The notes below the pieces were generated by a model that ran no database searches, was not told where the DNA came from, and saw only the letters and a list, made by a program, of their open reading frames with translations. Below, in pieces: positions 46,970 to 63,827 of a stretch of 64,000 bases of DNA. Where the stretch lies: positions 50,232,086 to 50,296,085 of the forward strand of contig NC_091135.1 in the NCBI RefSeq assembly GCF_041381155.1. Direction: 5' to 3'. The stretch comes from Argopecten irradians. Lineage: Eukaryota; Mollusca; Bivalvia; Pectinida; Pectinidae. The number at the start of each line of letters is the position of its first letter. The first letter of the stretch is position 1. The translations under genes and the position numbers were made by a program.

Positions 46970-49650
46970 AAAATGTCTCACGGTAAGCCTGAAATTGTGA
47001 CCGATCCGTCCGATTCTATAAATCAGGCCGCGTTACCTGAGGAATCAGGTTCGAATGATGGAATTAGCGATTCTGAGACTTCGCGAGTGCGTAGGTTAAC
47101 CGAACAAGGTAAAGAACTATTTCGACTGAATTTAAATGAATTATGTTATAAAGCTGACCAAAAATGGTTAGTGATAGAAAATATTGGAATCCGAACTAGA
47201 AGTCAGAACATTACGACAAATGAAAACTGATGTACAAAAGGTGAGAAAAGAATTTCTGGATAAGTCTAACGCAGTGTCGGAAATTTCTTAACAGAAATAG
47301 GTCAGAGGAAAGTGTAGATGAACTTAAAACACACGAAGAACAAATGGAACGAAAGGTAAAGATAATAGCCAGACTCGCTAAACGAATAGAGGACGCATTG
47401 TTAGACAAGACGGAGACTGCCTCAAGAAGCTCCAGTTCATCAAAGGTAACGATTCATAAAAGGGAGGCAACCCTCGCGAGAACACGATTAGATTTTCTAA
47501 AAAGGGAAGTTGAAATAAAACAAGAACAACTGAAGCTCCAGGGTGAAATGGAAATTTTAAAGCAAAGCGAAGTTGTCGCGCGTGCTGAAGTTGAGGCTGA
47601 AGACGCTGATGATTCAGATAACAGTAGTCACTATATTTCACCAAGGGTTGAAACCATGACTGGACCTCAAAAGGTACAGAGTTATTTAGATGAGCTTCCT
47701 CCCATTAGTCAACCTACGGTCACGGCGCAAACCGGATTTCCGTTGAATACTATGGTCACATCGCAAACCGGATTCTTATATAACCCCAACGCAACGACAT
47801 TTCAACAAAAAATGAACACTTCAAGGTACGCGTTACCTAATCCTACGCATACTGTTACGACGGCGCCAACAGGGTTATTCACCATTACGCCTACTACCAC
47901 GGTCAGTAGTTCGAATCACATTCCGCTCACAACCACGGTGCCTATAACGTCAACCGTCAGTAATCCAGTTAATCCGATAGACAATTTAAATGTATTCTCA
48001 AACTACCTCATGAAGAAAGAGTTGATGATTTCAAGATTTACCAATTTTACCGATGAACCAGAAGCATATAATGCATGGAAAATAAACTTTGAATCCATTG
48101 TGCGTGATCTATCGGTTTCTTCATTCGAAGAGCTACAACTTCTTGTCCGGTGGCTTAGACCCGAATCATCTAAGTTCGCGAGCAATATACGTCAAGCTAA
48201 TGTGGAAAACCCGTCTGAAGGGGTTCAAATGATTTGGAATCGACTGAACGATAGATACGGAGCTGCGGAGCTCGTAGACAGTTCCCTAAAGAGTAAATTG
48301 GAAAAGTTTCCGTCGCTGACAGTCAAAGATACTAAAAAACTTTTCGACTTAGCCGATATTCTTACCCAGATTGACGGGATCAAAAGAAATCCGCAATATG
48401 GCACTATGTTCTCGTATTATGACTCGCCTGTAGGGATCATACCCATCATCTCTAAGTTACCTCACCCTTGGCGCGAAAAGTGGACGACAAGAGCTTCCGA
48501 CTACAAAGGAAAATACGGAGTGCCATATCCACCGTTTACCGTCTTAGTTCAGTTTGTACAAGACCTCAGTCGTACCCGCAACGACCCAGGCTTTCAATAC
48601 CGCGACATAGCTTCAAAGAAGTCAGAAGTAGTTAAACCTGTGTCCGTTCATTCGAAGAAGACCGAGTGTGAAGGTGTTACGCGGGAAAATGTTCCTAACG
48701 GCCAAGTTAGCAAAAAGTGTCCCCTACACCCAAATGACTTCCATGTAATCAAACGTTGTAGAAAGTTTTGTTCGCTTCCTATAGAAGAACGTAAATGCTT
48801 GATAAAGGAGAACGGTCTGTGTTACCGCTGCCTTGAGTCAACCCATCTAGTTAAAAACTGTAAAGCAAAGCTAAAGTGTGAAACTTGTGGGGGATCCCAT
48901 TTAACCGCCCTTCACATAAAAAGAGATTGCGGGAAGAAGGACGGCGGGGAGAAACCAGTTGACGATACTAAGGTTAAAACTGTTAACAACATGTGTACGA
49001 AAGTCTGTGGACCTGAATTTTCTGGTAAATCGTGTGCTAAAACTCTTCTAGTCAATGTTTACCCTGATGGACATAAAGAGAAAGCAAGACGACTATATGC
49101 TATTCTGGATGACCAGAGTAGCCAAACTTTGGCCAAACCAGAGTTCTTTGATATGTTTGATACAAGTACTACGACAATTTCCTATAACTTGTCAACATGT
49201 AACGGTGTCTCGGTGAACACAGGCAGATGTGGCCGGGATTTTATAGTCGAACCTATAATCAATAGCAGCGTTGACAACGCTACCAACATACATCTCACGA
49301 GAGTTATAGAGTGTGGTGATATTCCTGATAATCGATCAGAAATTCCCTCTCCCAGGGTAGCCCAAGCTTACCCTCATCTATCCGAACTTGCAGCCGAAAT
49401 TCCGGACATCGATGATTCGGCCGACATTTTGCTCTTGATCGGTCGCGATCATGCAGATGCCCATCGCGTTCTGTCGCAGAAGACTGGTCCTCGTGGATCC
49501 CCGTTCGCTCAGAAGCTTCCGCTTGGCTGGGCCATCATCGGTGAGTGCTATTTAGGCAAGGTCCATCAACCTTCAGTGATAGTTACAAATAAGACACACA
49601 TCTTTCCGTCAGGTCAAGGTACTACCTACCCTCCATGTCTGACACATCGC
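46970..49650 (+). mobile_element. Gag and protease parts of the BEL/Pao element
   Basis: An N-terminal acidic and coiled-coil-like region is followed by a Ser/Thr/Pro-rich linker, the DUF1759-type gag core (about 48.0-48.4 kb; FEELQLLVRWL, LNDRYG), zinc-knuckle-like cysteines (about 48.7-48.95 kb), then the protease of the A17/DUF1758 type (about 49.0-49.6 kb; AILDDQSSQTL with the DD/S active-site region). Fossil; see the whole-element entry. Confidence 0.75.
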
Positions 49651-49739
49651 AAGATAACGGAAACTGATAAAGATCAGGACAGTCTCAATAGCAGGATCCT
49701 ATCTTCCAACTTACTCGCGACGACAATGAACTTGGATTG

Positions 49740-52700
49740 TCCGTTGAAGATCGTGAGTTTCTGGATATTATGGACAGAGAATGTTTCAAAGAGGATGGTT
49801 ATTGGACAGCACCACTGCCTTTCAAGAAAGACAGACCCAAATTACCTAACAATTGTGGACAAGCTCTGAAAAGGATGAATTCCCTCGCATCAAGCTTCAA
49901 GAAAAATCCGACTAAGAAAGATGACGCCATAAAGTTCATGGAACGCGTTCTCAAAAACGGACATGCTGAAAAGGCCCCACCTCTAGAAGAAGGTGAGGAA
50001 TGTTGGTTCTTACCGATCTTTGGGGTATACCATCCCCGCAAGCCGACCCAGATTCGTATGGTATTTGATGCTTCCGCCTCTTTCGCAGGGAAGTCGCTGA
50101 ACTCTGTTCTCCTACCAGGGCCCAACCTGACTAATAGTCTACTAGGTATTTTACTTCGGTTCCGTAAAGAACGTGTTGCGGTAGCTGGTGATGTCGAACA
50201 GATGTTTCACTCGTTCAGAATCAGAAAAGACCATAGGAACTTTGTACGTTTCGTTTGGTTCGAGGACAATGAACCCGAAAAACAGCTAGTTGACTACCGG
50301 ATGTGCGTTCATCTGTTTGGCAATTCGCCATCTCCGGCAGTCGCGACATACTGCCTCCGTAAGTGTGTAGGTGACTCATGCTACCATGATGTGAAGGAGT
50401 TTGTAGACAACAATTTCTACGTGGACGACGGTTTGGTCTCGTTTACTACAGGACAGGAAGCACTTGATGTTCTCCTACGCACCCAAGCTACTCTGATGGA
50501 AGCTGCGCTTCCACAAATTCGCCTCTAATGATCCACATGTGATGGATTCCCTTCCCCCGAGCGACAGAGCCAAAGACCTCAGCGACATAAACCTTGAGCT
50601 CAGCGCTGCTCCTACTCAACGTAGTCTAGGTCTTGGCTGGAACCTTGAGTCAGACACCTTCGTCTTCAACATCACCCCAAAGGACCCCCAGGTTAAGGTT
50701 ACGAAAAGAGAGATACTCTCAGGCTTGAACAGTCTCTATGATCCTCTTGGGTTCTTGGCCCCCGTCATTTTACAAGGACGATTTATCTTTCGAGATGTCG
50801 TTAACTCCACCTCAGAATGGGATGAAGCAGTTAAGCCGGATGTTGAGTTAAGATGGAGAAACTGGTGTCACTCCCTACACAACTTATCGGACTTGAAAAT
50901 GCCCAGGACATTTGTACCCACATCATTGAAGGATAGTGAAAGGATCGAGTTACATACCTTCTCGGATGCCTCTGAAAAGGCAATTTCTGCGGTTTCCTTC
51001 CTTCGTGTTACCAGTGGTATAGACACCTTCGTTGGATTCGCCTTTGGTAAATCGAAACTATCTCCATGTCACGGGCATACAGTACCGCGTTTAGAACTAT
51101 GTGCTGCAGTTATGGCTACGGAAATCGCTCAGTTTGTAAGTAAGCAACTTGACGTTACGATTCACGAAAGGAAGTTTTTCACAGACAGTCGTGTAGTACT
51201 CGGGTACATCTACAACAGGACCAAACGTTTTCATACCTACGTGTCAAACCGGGTCCATCGTATTCACCAGGAAACCTCACCTGAGGAATGGAGTCACGTT
51301 CCAACAGACCAGAATCCAGCAGACATAGGAACAAGATCATGTATGACAAATGAACTCTCAGATGGAATGTGGTTGAATGGACCTACCTTTTTGCGAGACG
51401 CCAGTGATGTGAATGAGGTAACGGAGTACCCTCTACAAGATCCCGAAGACGACAAAGAAATCAGATCGGAAACTATGAAGACCTCTGTCGGTCACACCCT
51501 AGGTCTTGAGAGGTTCGAACGATTTTCCTCGTGGGTCTCAGTGGTTCGAGGAGTCGCCAGACTACACAGTTATGTCAGGAAGAAGCAAGGACGTCCGCCG
51601 TACGACGACACGAGAACATATAGATCGACAGAGACTTACCTTATAAAACTCATGCAGAACGAGAAGTTTCCTCAAGAAATTGCTAATCTCCGCAGTAAGA
51701 AGCTTGTGCCAAAGAACAGCCCGTTAAGATACTTAGACACCTACCTCGACAATGATGGCATTATACGCGTTGGTGGTAGAATCCGCACAGGAGATGCATT
51801 ATCTGGTCAAGAAGGACCCATTGTGATCCCTGGGAAAACTCACCTGGCCCGACTGATTGTGCTTCACTATCATGAGAAAACAACGAAACATCAAGGTAGA
51901 AACATCTTGGAAGGCGCAGTCAGATCGGCTGGTTATTGGATAATTGGTGCCAAGAGACTCATTACGTCAGTCATCAACTCATGCGTCATCTGCAGGAAAC
52001 TTCGCCGGAAATTGGAGTACCAGAAAATGGCTAATTTACCTGAATTCCGCACGCAACCTACTCCACCGTTTACCTACGTAGGTGTTGACACCTTTGGTCC
52101 GTGCCAAGTTTCAACTAGGAAAACGCGTGGTGGTGCAGCTAATGCTAAGCGATGGGCGATACTTTTCACTTGTATGACCAGTAGAGCCGTGCACATAGAA
52201 CTTGTAGAGGAAATGTCTTCAGCAGCGTTTATCAATGCTCTTCGTCGTTTTGTCTCATTGCGCGGAAAGGTTACACAGTTCTACTCTGACCGAGGTACTA
52301 ACTTTGTCGGCAGTACAGACGCACTTCAAATGAACACCGTAAATGTCGAAAGTCCTACTGTTAAGAAGTTCTTGGTAGAAAACTGTACTACATGGATCTT
52401 CAATCCACCACATGCATCGCATATGGGCGGTGTCTGGGAGAGAGCCATCGGCACAGCAAGGAGGATTCTCGAAGGAATCATCGTATTAGAATCACGACGG
52501 AATCTTACTCATGATATTTTAAGTACATTTATGTGTGAAGTATGCGCGATTATCAACAGTCGTCCTATCGCGCCCGTGTCGGTTGACCCCTCGCAACCAT
52601 CTGTGTTATCTCCGTCAGTTCTCTTAACTCAGAAAGTGGATGTGGACTTGGAACCATTTGAGGAAATCGACATCAAGGACGCGTATAAATCAACTTGGAA

Positions 52701-52995
52701 ACATGCGCAAGTTCTAGCGAACCAATTCTGGAAAAGATGGCAGATCGAATATCTACATTCGCTTCAGTCGAGACGGAAATGGCTCGACACTAAAGACAAC
52801 ATTCAGGAAGGAGATGTTGTTCTACTGAAAGAGGAAGGTACGGTTAGGTACGACTGGCCTCTAGGACAAGTTCTTCATACTTTTCCGAGCAACGATGGAA
52901 GAGTTCGCAAAGTTGAACTTCAAGTAGTTAAGAATGGTCAAAAGGTGACTTATGTGAGACCGATTACTCGGATTGTGTATTTGTTTTCGAAGTAG
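49740..52995 (+). mobile_element. Reverse transcriptase, RNase H and integrase parts of the BEL/Pao element
   Basis: RT at about 49.8-50.5 kb (RMVFDASASF, AGDVEQMFHSF, FYVDDGLVS as the YxDD site). RNase H at about 50.9-51.3 kb (TFSDASEKAISA, FFTDSRVVLGY). Integrase at about 51.8-52.7 kb, with HHCC zinc binding ending CVICRKLRRK and DDE residues in GVDTFGP, YSDRGTNFVG and GGVWERAIG. Last comes a C-terminal domain with GDVVLLKEE. Fossil; see the whole-element entry. Confidence 0.8.
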
Positions 52996-53034
52996 ATGTG
53001 TGGCGTCAATGAGTGAATGACGCCAGGCGGGGAG

Positions 53035-53503
53035 TGTGACGCCGCTGAACGGCGTGGCTGGGGGTCCCGGAACTTCAGATGCCCGGGTCCGGATTTTACT
53101 CACGCCGCTGCGCGCCGTGTGCAAAAAGATGAAGAACGCTGAAGAAAGTTCACGTGTTGTTGTTACAGTTAACACACGTCGTAAACTGCATCTAAGATGC
53201 CTTTGTTGCACAAATACGGGACGTGCCACAACAATGTAAGTAAAATCAATAGTAGTTTGTTTAGGACATTTAAGTGATTCCTCCCTTTGTTTTGTATCAA
53301 TTGTAATTTGTTTAGGACCTGTAAGTGATTCCTACCTTTGTATTGTCATAATGTGAGCATTCAATATCATACCTACACTTATGACCTCTTTGTTAACAAT
53401 TGTAAGAAAATCTGTTTTTTCTTCCTGTACTTTCAGCATTTACAGCTATCTACTAATAAAAGATTACAGCAAATTTGGAGTTTGTTTTGGTAGAAGCGAC
53501 ACA
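53035..53503 (+). repeat. 3' LTR of the BEL/Pao element
   Basis: 469 bp, same sequence as the 5' LTR by eye; followed at once by the target duplication TGCGG. Confidence 0.9.
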
Positions 53504-53508
53504 TGCGG

Positions 53509-54114
53509 TTTACTTTCATAATTCGCCGATTTCACTGAAAACGCGGTGATAGCGAATTACACTACCCGCGAAATTACCACTACAGTGTATCAAAGGTTTA
53601 CAATGTAGACATTGTATTTGTACCATACCAGTCAAATATAGCATACACGACAATAATAAGACATAGCGTACATAATTATGTATTCATATACAAAGAATAA
53701 GACATAAGAAGTTTGGTTCCTTATATTTGTTTATTATATTAAAAATACTAAATCATTAGATTCACATATATTTCTTCGGGTTTTTGACTTCCTACAAACG
53801 TTCTTACACCTGAAATTAGAAAGTTCTTAAACCTGAAATTAGAAAGTTTTCAAAATTACAAGATTTTATTTGAAATATTCGCAATGTTTATCAACGTTAA
53901 AATATCGCCAAACACAACAAGAAACTGTATCTGTCGGCATTGGCTGTTTGTAACGGAGAGAACCGAGTGCCTCTTTAAGTTCGAAATCGGGGTCGCTGAA
54001 AATCTCATCTAGCTAATGGATATAGATGTAATGAAAACACTAAGATGCCACTTATATTTTATCGGTTACATTGGCCTGATTAAGTGTTATAGCCGATACA
54101 TTTACAGCGTATTT
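53509..54114. other. Right flank of the LTR element
   Basis: Begins with a stretch of GCG/CGC words (about 53,520-53,590; ATTCGCCGATTTCACTG, GCGAAATTACCACTAC) typical of an older dispersed repeat that the LTR element entered; then AT-rich DNA with no gene. Confidence 0.4.
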
Positions 54115-55192
54115 CAGTGGCGTAGGAAGATGAAACGTAATGGGAAATGGGGGGGGGGGGGCGGCAAAGGTCCTCAATATTTGGACCTCCCCTCCTCGCC
54201 ACGCACCCACAGAAGGAGATTAATTCTTTAATTCAACACACAACCATATATACTTTTTTCATATATGGTTAAGTAGAATGCTTTTACACATTTAAAATGA
54301 ATACGCAAATTACCATGCGAGCGCCGAAGGTGCAATATTTTGGTGTTTTGGGAGGTCCGAGAGTCTCCTACGAGAAAATAATATTCCGATTTAGAATGGC
54401 TTAGATGAGTTTTACGATGCATTTTGATGAATTTGCGAGCGCCAAAGACGCAAGAATTTGGTGTTTGAGGGTCCGGTGGTCTCCCCCAGGAAAAATATTA
54501 CGATTTAGAATTTTACAATGCATTTTGATGCATGTGGGAGCGCCAGAAGGCGCGAGATTTTGGTGTTTGAGGGGGTCCGAAGGTCTCTTCCCCTTGTGAA
54601 AATATGACGATTTAGATTGGATGTGATGAGTTTTACGATGTATTTTAATGATTTTAAAGCGTTCTTAACATGATGCTTTTTATTTAAAGTTACCTGCATT
54701 TAGAAATGATAATTGTGAATGTCGTCACATCATTATGCAACTCTGCTCGTTCTGAACATACCGGCTTAACACCATCGGCACATTGTTGTGTAACACAAAA
54801 TAATAATGAATTAATTGTCTTGCTAAGTCATATAAACAAATGAATCTTTTAAGAGAATTATTTCAAATAGTAAGTAGAATCCCTTCATTGAATTTTTAGT
54901 CTAGTTCAACGTTTCAACATTATGTGCATACATGAACGTTTAAGAAAATGCGTTGCGTAGCGGAAAATTGTCTAAAATAAAGTACAAAAATGTGCAGGAG
55001 GACCCTTTTTCTTTCAAATGTGCAATTTTAGAACATTTCAGTCGGTGAAAATGAGGGAAAGAGGGGGGGGGAGGGGCGGTGGGGGGGTGTTGTGTTCAAA
55101 AAGACATGTTTGCCCCCGTCAAAAGGAAGGGAGACAATTGGCCTCCGACCCCCTCCAACCATCAACCCCCCCCCCCCCTTCCTACGCCCCTG
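54115..55192. mobile_element. hAT-like non-autonomous element with internal triplication
   Basis: Imperfect inverted ends CAGTGGCGTAGGAAG (left) and CAGGGGCGTAGGAAG (right, reversed), each backed by a homopolymer G run, resemble hAT-type CAGGGG termini. Inside, at about 54,316-54,650, three related units of about 115 bp share GCGAGCGCC, TTTGGTGTTT, GGTCCG and ACGATTTAGA words. No transposase. No clear 8-bp target duplication, so the superfamily is tentative. Confidence 0.55.
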
Positions 55193-55479
55193 TATCTAAT
55201 TGCCAGTAAAACAGCATACGTTCTCTGAAGCTTTAGAGTATTTGATGAAAATATGACAAGAAGTGAGAGGTATTTTCACCCGTTAATTAATTATGTAAAT
55301 ATTATACATGAATACAGGTATACATATACATTATTAAGGAAACATATACATAGGTCTACAATGTATATATAAGGGATATTTTGCTTTGAATACATAAAAA
55401 CACACATAAAATTTAGATATATAAATAGGCTGATTTTTTAAAGAAATCAGATCGAAAAAGATTATATAACTAGTGACAT

Positions 55480-55683
55480 GTAGGGGAATGTCCATTAGAC
55501 GGATAAATACTATAACTACATGTAGGTATATAAAGGGAATGTTCATTAGACAGATATATATTATAACTAGGGCTATATAAGGAATGTCCATTTGACGGAT
55601 AAAGACTATAACTAGAGATATATAGGGAATGCCCATTAGACGGATAGATATTATAACTAAGGATATACAATGTATAGGGAATG
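55480..55683. repeat. Tandem repeat, about four units of 50-60 bp
   Basis: Repeated words AATGTCCATTAGACGGATA and ATTATAACTA recur four times with substitutions and small indels; a stray unit piece occurs at 56,041-56,060. Confidence 0.7.
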
Positions 55684-56390
55684 TCAAATATTGATATAAT
55701 GATAAAAGAAATAAACATACTTACTAAGTCCGCTAAACATGCCTATATTATCAGTTTTTCCCCATTTTTTCCTTATTATAAACTCTATATATGAGGCCAA
55801 AAAAATTAGTCTAATAATTATTTCAGGTTTAGCAGCCTAGTACCTATTATCATGACAAATGGAAATAAAACCATATAACATAACGAAAACTCTTCTTTAT
55901 GGCTGCAAAAACCTGTACAGTATAGGATTATTTACCTTACATAGTGTAGAAACTCTTCAAAAAACTTCATCGTTTATTAGATTTCACACAGTAATCAGGA
56001 ACCTGTAGTAGATAAATTTGTGTTTTCAGTCAATAGCAGATATGTCCATTAGACAGATGAGATTTCCTTCGATCGGATGTTTGGAATGTTCACGCATCGC
56101 GCATGCACATAGTTATTGTTTACACTCGCCGAAAGATAATAATATGAAATAGTGTCTAAGTCGTTTCTATTTATCTTCAGTTTTTCTCCATTTTGAACAA
56201 AATGGTTATACAAACTTTGAAATTTTCTTATTAACACAAAGTACACAACCTTTACAATTATTTTCAGATCAATAATTCTTTTTATCTTTTATTACATGAT
56301 TTATTAACGATTTAGTCCCTTTAACAATTCGAGTATTGATTAAGATTCAAGGTAACATCTCTCATTCATTCTGCAAGAAGGCGCATCATT
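55684..56390. other. Intergenic downstream of sulfotransferase C
   Basis: AT-rich. Minus-strand AATAAA signals lie at 56,391-56,396 (directly after the stop), 56,300-56,305 and 56,288-56,293; which is used cannot be told. Confidence 0.4.
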
Positions 56391-56397
56391 TTTATTG

Positions 56398-60477
<4,080 letters not shown>

Positions 60478-62009
60478 CTGTTATCAAACAGAAGTCACAG
60501 TTTACTAAGTATAGGACACCACATGCCTTACTTTGTATTTGCAAATAATGATACAATTTCCCGTGAAATTTCATATGATACAATAGGCCATGGGCTAGGA
60601 GGGTCCCACATGCACCCCCCCCCCCAAACCTCCGAACCAATATTTTTCTTAACCCTTCTGACCCACTGATCACAAATCAAAATGTTAACATTGCATAAGT
60701 TGGGATGAACTTCCGGTTATGACGTCATCAAGATGGCCGCCATCTCGAATTTCAGTAAAAAAATGAAAATAGTCATAACATTGACATTATGCAACCGAAG
60801 TAGACAAATGAGGTATCAAAATGACCATAATAGAACAACTTATACATATCAGGACCAAAAAATCCAATATATGTAGTGATTTTTACGCAGGAAATGAAAA
60901 AATCGGATTTTAAGCGCAAAAATGGTAATTTTTTTACCAAATTTTTCATATATTGCTTGACGCAGCAAAAATGTTTTCCAACAGCAAACTATTATTTCTA
61001 ATAAGTTTTTTGACCACTTATCAATCAGTTCAAAAAAAAAAAAAAAAAAAAAATGTTAATATTGTATAAGTTCCGATTATGACGTCATCAAAATGGCCGC
61101 AATCTCGAATTTCACTAAAAAAGTGAAAAATATTTAAAAATAGTCATTACATTGACATTTTTCAACTGAAGTAGACAAAAGAGGTATCAATATGACCACA
61201 ATAGAACAACAAATACAAATAATTCAATATATGTAGTGATTTGTACGCAGGAAATGAACAAGATTTTAAGCTCAAAAATGGTAATTTTTCAGCAAATTTT
61301 TCATATTTGACTTGAGCAGCAATAATGTTTCCCAACAACAAATTATGATTCGTAATCAGTTATTTGATCTCTTATCAATCAGTAAAAATAATAACAAAAA
61401 CAAAAATGTATAGAAATTGCAAAATATATGCCCTCATTAGGTTTTCAAAACATCATCAGGTGCGTATAATGGGCATATGCTATTTTTCGAACTTCAAACC
61501 GTTGACACTACCGTTTCCTGGTGTATTATATTTTTTCCTTAAATAGAACATTGACGATTGGCGATTTATAAATAGAAAAAAATAATGTAAAGTTGACAGA
61601 ATATCTAGGTGGAACAAGTAACAGTTTAACATAATCCATGTTCATGTTTGAAATGTTGGAGATTACCAGCGTCTCAAAAATACCTACTGATAGCGTAACA
61701 AATGTAACCTAAGCTAAGCCCGTGTTTCCGTTAATATCATTAACAGTTTCCAGAGAGTTTGTGTCTTTGAAAATGAACACTTTCATTGTTTATTCCCTAT
61801 GCATAGCATAAGCAAAATGTCAGATGGTTACTACAGTGTCACATATTTTTTCACTGGTTCTTTATGATAACCATTATCATTGCGTGTGCTTTTTTGCCTC
61901 ACTGCTCTATCCACTGAAGAGACTCGGCATGTCTGGTAGCTGGTAGTCCAAATCAGAGTAATCGAGATATCAGTATTAAATTCGTCGAAAGCCATCAATG
62001 CCGATGAGC

Positions 62010-62440
62010 TGATGTGACACTACATTACCAGTGTTGTTCTAGCCTGTCTTCTTTTATGACCCATCCATGGCCAGAGTTCATATCAGGAACAACAGGTTCA
62101 GAGATGTGGGATCTCCTTCAGATTCTTAGATATCGATATGCTGTTTCAGACTTCTCTGGCATTATGGAAATTACACCAGAACCACATTTTTCGAATGGTG
62201 AAATTGGTTCTCCTTTGCACATTAGCTTCATAATTCGTATGAAGTACCATTCATCCATCTTGTGGACCCTTGTGCGACCATAAATGGCACATGTGTTATC
62301 ATCGAGGTCATTAATGAGGCCATAAATGTTAAATGTTTTTCATTGGTCTGACTTTCCCACTCCCTGGAAGGTGCTGGTTGTGTCACATCTGGTATTTAAG
62401 TAAAGAAACCATTGAAGACTCTCAAGAAAATAGTTCTCTA
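62010..62440 (-). pseudogene. Coding-like segment in left arm of giant palindrome, unrecognised
   Basis: A minus-strand frame of about 70 codons includes NIYGLINDLDDNTCAIYG, RVHKMDEWYFIRIMKL and SIMPEKSETAYRYL, then a stop. A diverged mirror copy in the right arm at about 62,500-62,700 (+) reads HKNEELCFMRIKENQ in the matching place. I do not recognise the protein. It may be a captured gene piece or a decayed transposon gene. Confidence 0.35.
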
Positions 62441-63476
62441 CAGTGCTTTCCAGACTTGACGAATAGTGGAACTTCACTGCAGACCTCATATATGACCTCA
62501 AGAATCCTCCTGTGCCATCTATGGTCACTAAGGGTTCACAAGAATGAGGAATTGTGCTTCATGCGAATTAAGGAGAACCAGCTCAATCCTTCGCAGAATG
62601 TGGATCTGGTGTCTTTTCCATCATGCCGGGAAAGTCTGGAACATCATATACGATATGGGAATCACTAGGCTGGAAACAGGAAGAGCTCCCACATCCCTAA
62701 AGCCGATGTTTCTTATGTTAACTCTGGCCATGGACGGTTGACAAGTTAGAACCACGATGGTAACCCAGTAATGTAATGTCACATCAGTTCATCAGCTCAT
62801 CTATTAGTTGGCGTTTTGCTGTAATAATTCATTTTGAGACGGTAATAGGCTCCATAATATCGAACATGAAAATGGATTATTTTGAAGTCGCACTTCAGCC
62901 AACTTTAAATTCAAATTTGTTAAGATTTCAATCGTCAATAGCCAGTGTCATATTCAGGACATTCTAAGACACCAGGAAACTGTAGTGTTTGTGGTTTGGA
63001 AAAAATAACAATCATATGCCCTGTATACGCATCCGATGATGTTTTGTAAACCAAATGATGGTATAACAATAGTTCTCTTTTGCATTTTTATATATTTTGT
63101 TGTTATTTCTACTGATTGAAAAAAACATCAAATAACTGATTACGAATAATACTTTGTTGTTAGGAAACATTTTTGCTGCGTCAAGCCAAATATGAAAAAT
63201 TTGCTGAAAATTTACCATTTTTGAGCTTAAAATCTTATTTTTTCATTTTCTGCGAACAAATCACTACATGTATTGAATTATTTGGTCCTGATATGTATTT
63301 ATTGTCCTATTGTGGTCATTTTGATACCTCATTTGTCTACTTCAGTTGAAAAATGTCAATGTTATGACTATTTTTCACATTTTAGTAAAATTCTATATGG
63401 CGGCCATTTTGATGACGTCATCACCGGAAATTATACAATGTAAACGTTGGTTTTTGTTGTTGTTTTTGTTTAAACT

Positions 63477-63827
63477 TTCTGTCCCCTGGCCGAGACACAC
63501 CAAAGTCTATAAAAGTGGTAGTTTCTGCTCCTGCTTAGCGTTCAGCATACAGGGAGTGGGACGACTGGTTCGCCCGTTGTCAGTATAATGTGACCGGGTG
63601 GGGTGTGTTGCTTGGTGTCTTCGGCGGCATGCTTCAGTGATATAGCACTATAAAAAGGGCAACAGTTCCACTATACAAGAAGACACAACACGAACATACC
63701 GCAGTCTCCCAGTACACTCACCTCGCACAACATACACGCAACACACCGCATACATGGGAGGCCGTCCTTACATGACCATAGCTGTTAATAGGACGTTAAT
63801 AAATCAAACAAAAACAAAAACAAACAA
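63477..63827 (+). mobile_element. SINE-like retroposon inserted in the giant palindrome
   Basis: A 5'-truncated 351-bp copy of the 41,511-42,041 family, flanked by a perfect 9-bp duplication GTTTAAACT (63,468-63,476 and 63,828-63,836) with a CAAA/CAAAAA-rich tail. It separates the B and A blocks of the right arm, so it is younger than the palindrome. Confidence 0.8.

Larger units (their letters stand above)
45570..53503 (+). mobile_element. BEL/Pao LTR retrotransposon, nearly whole, young
   Basis: A 7.9-kb element with 469-bp direct LTRs that look identical by eye, beginning TG and ending CA, and a 5-bp target duplication TGCGG (45,565-45,569 and 53,504-53,508). The internal parts come in BEL/Pao order: gag-like region with a DUF1759-type domain and zinc-knuckle cysteines, retropepsin-like protease, reverse transcriptase, RNase H, integrase with HHCC zinc-binding and DDE core, and a C-terminal integrase-associated domain. 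The coding region is divided among several open frames, so it carries about three breaks and is a fossil. The matching LTRs imply a recent insertion. It lies between sulfotransferases B and C. Confidence 0.9.

Noticed and set aside
55018-55209. Gly/Pro-rich 63-codon ORF
   Set aside because: Made of homopolymer G and C runs at the end of a hAT-like element.
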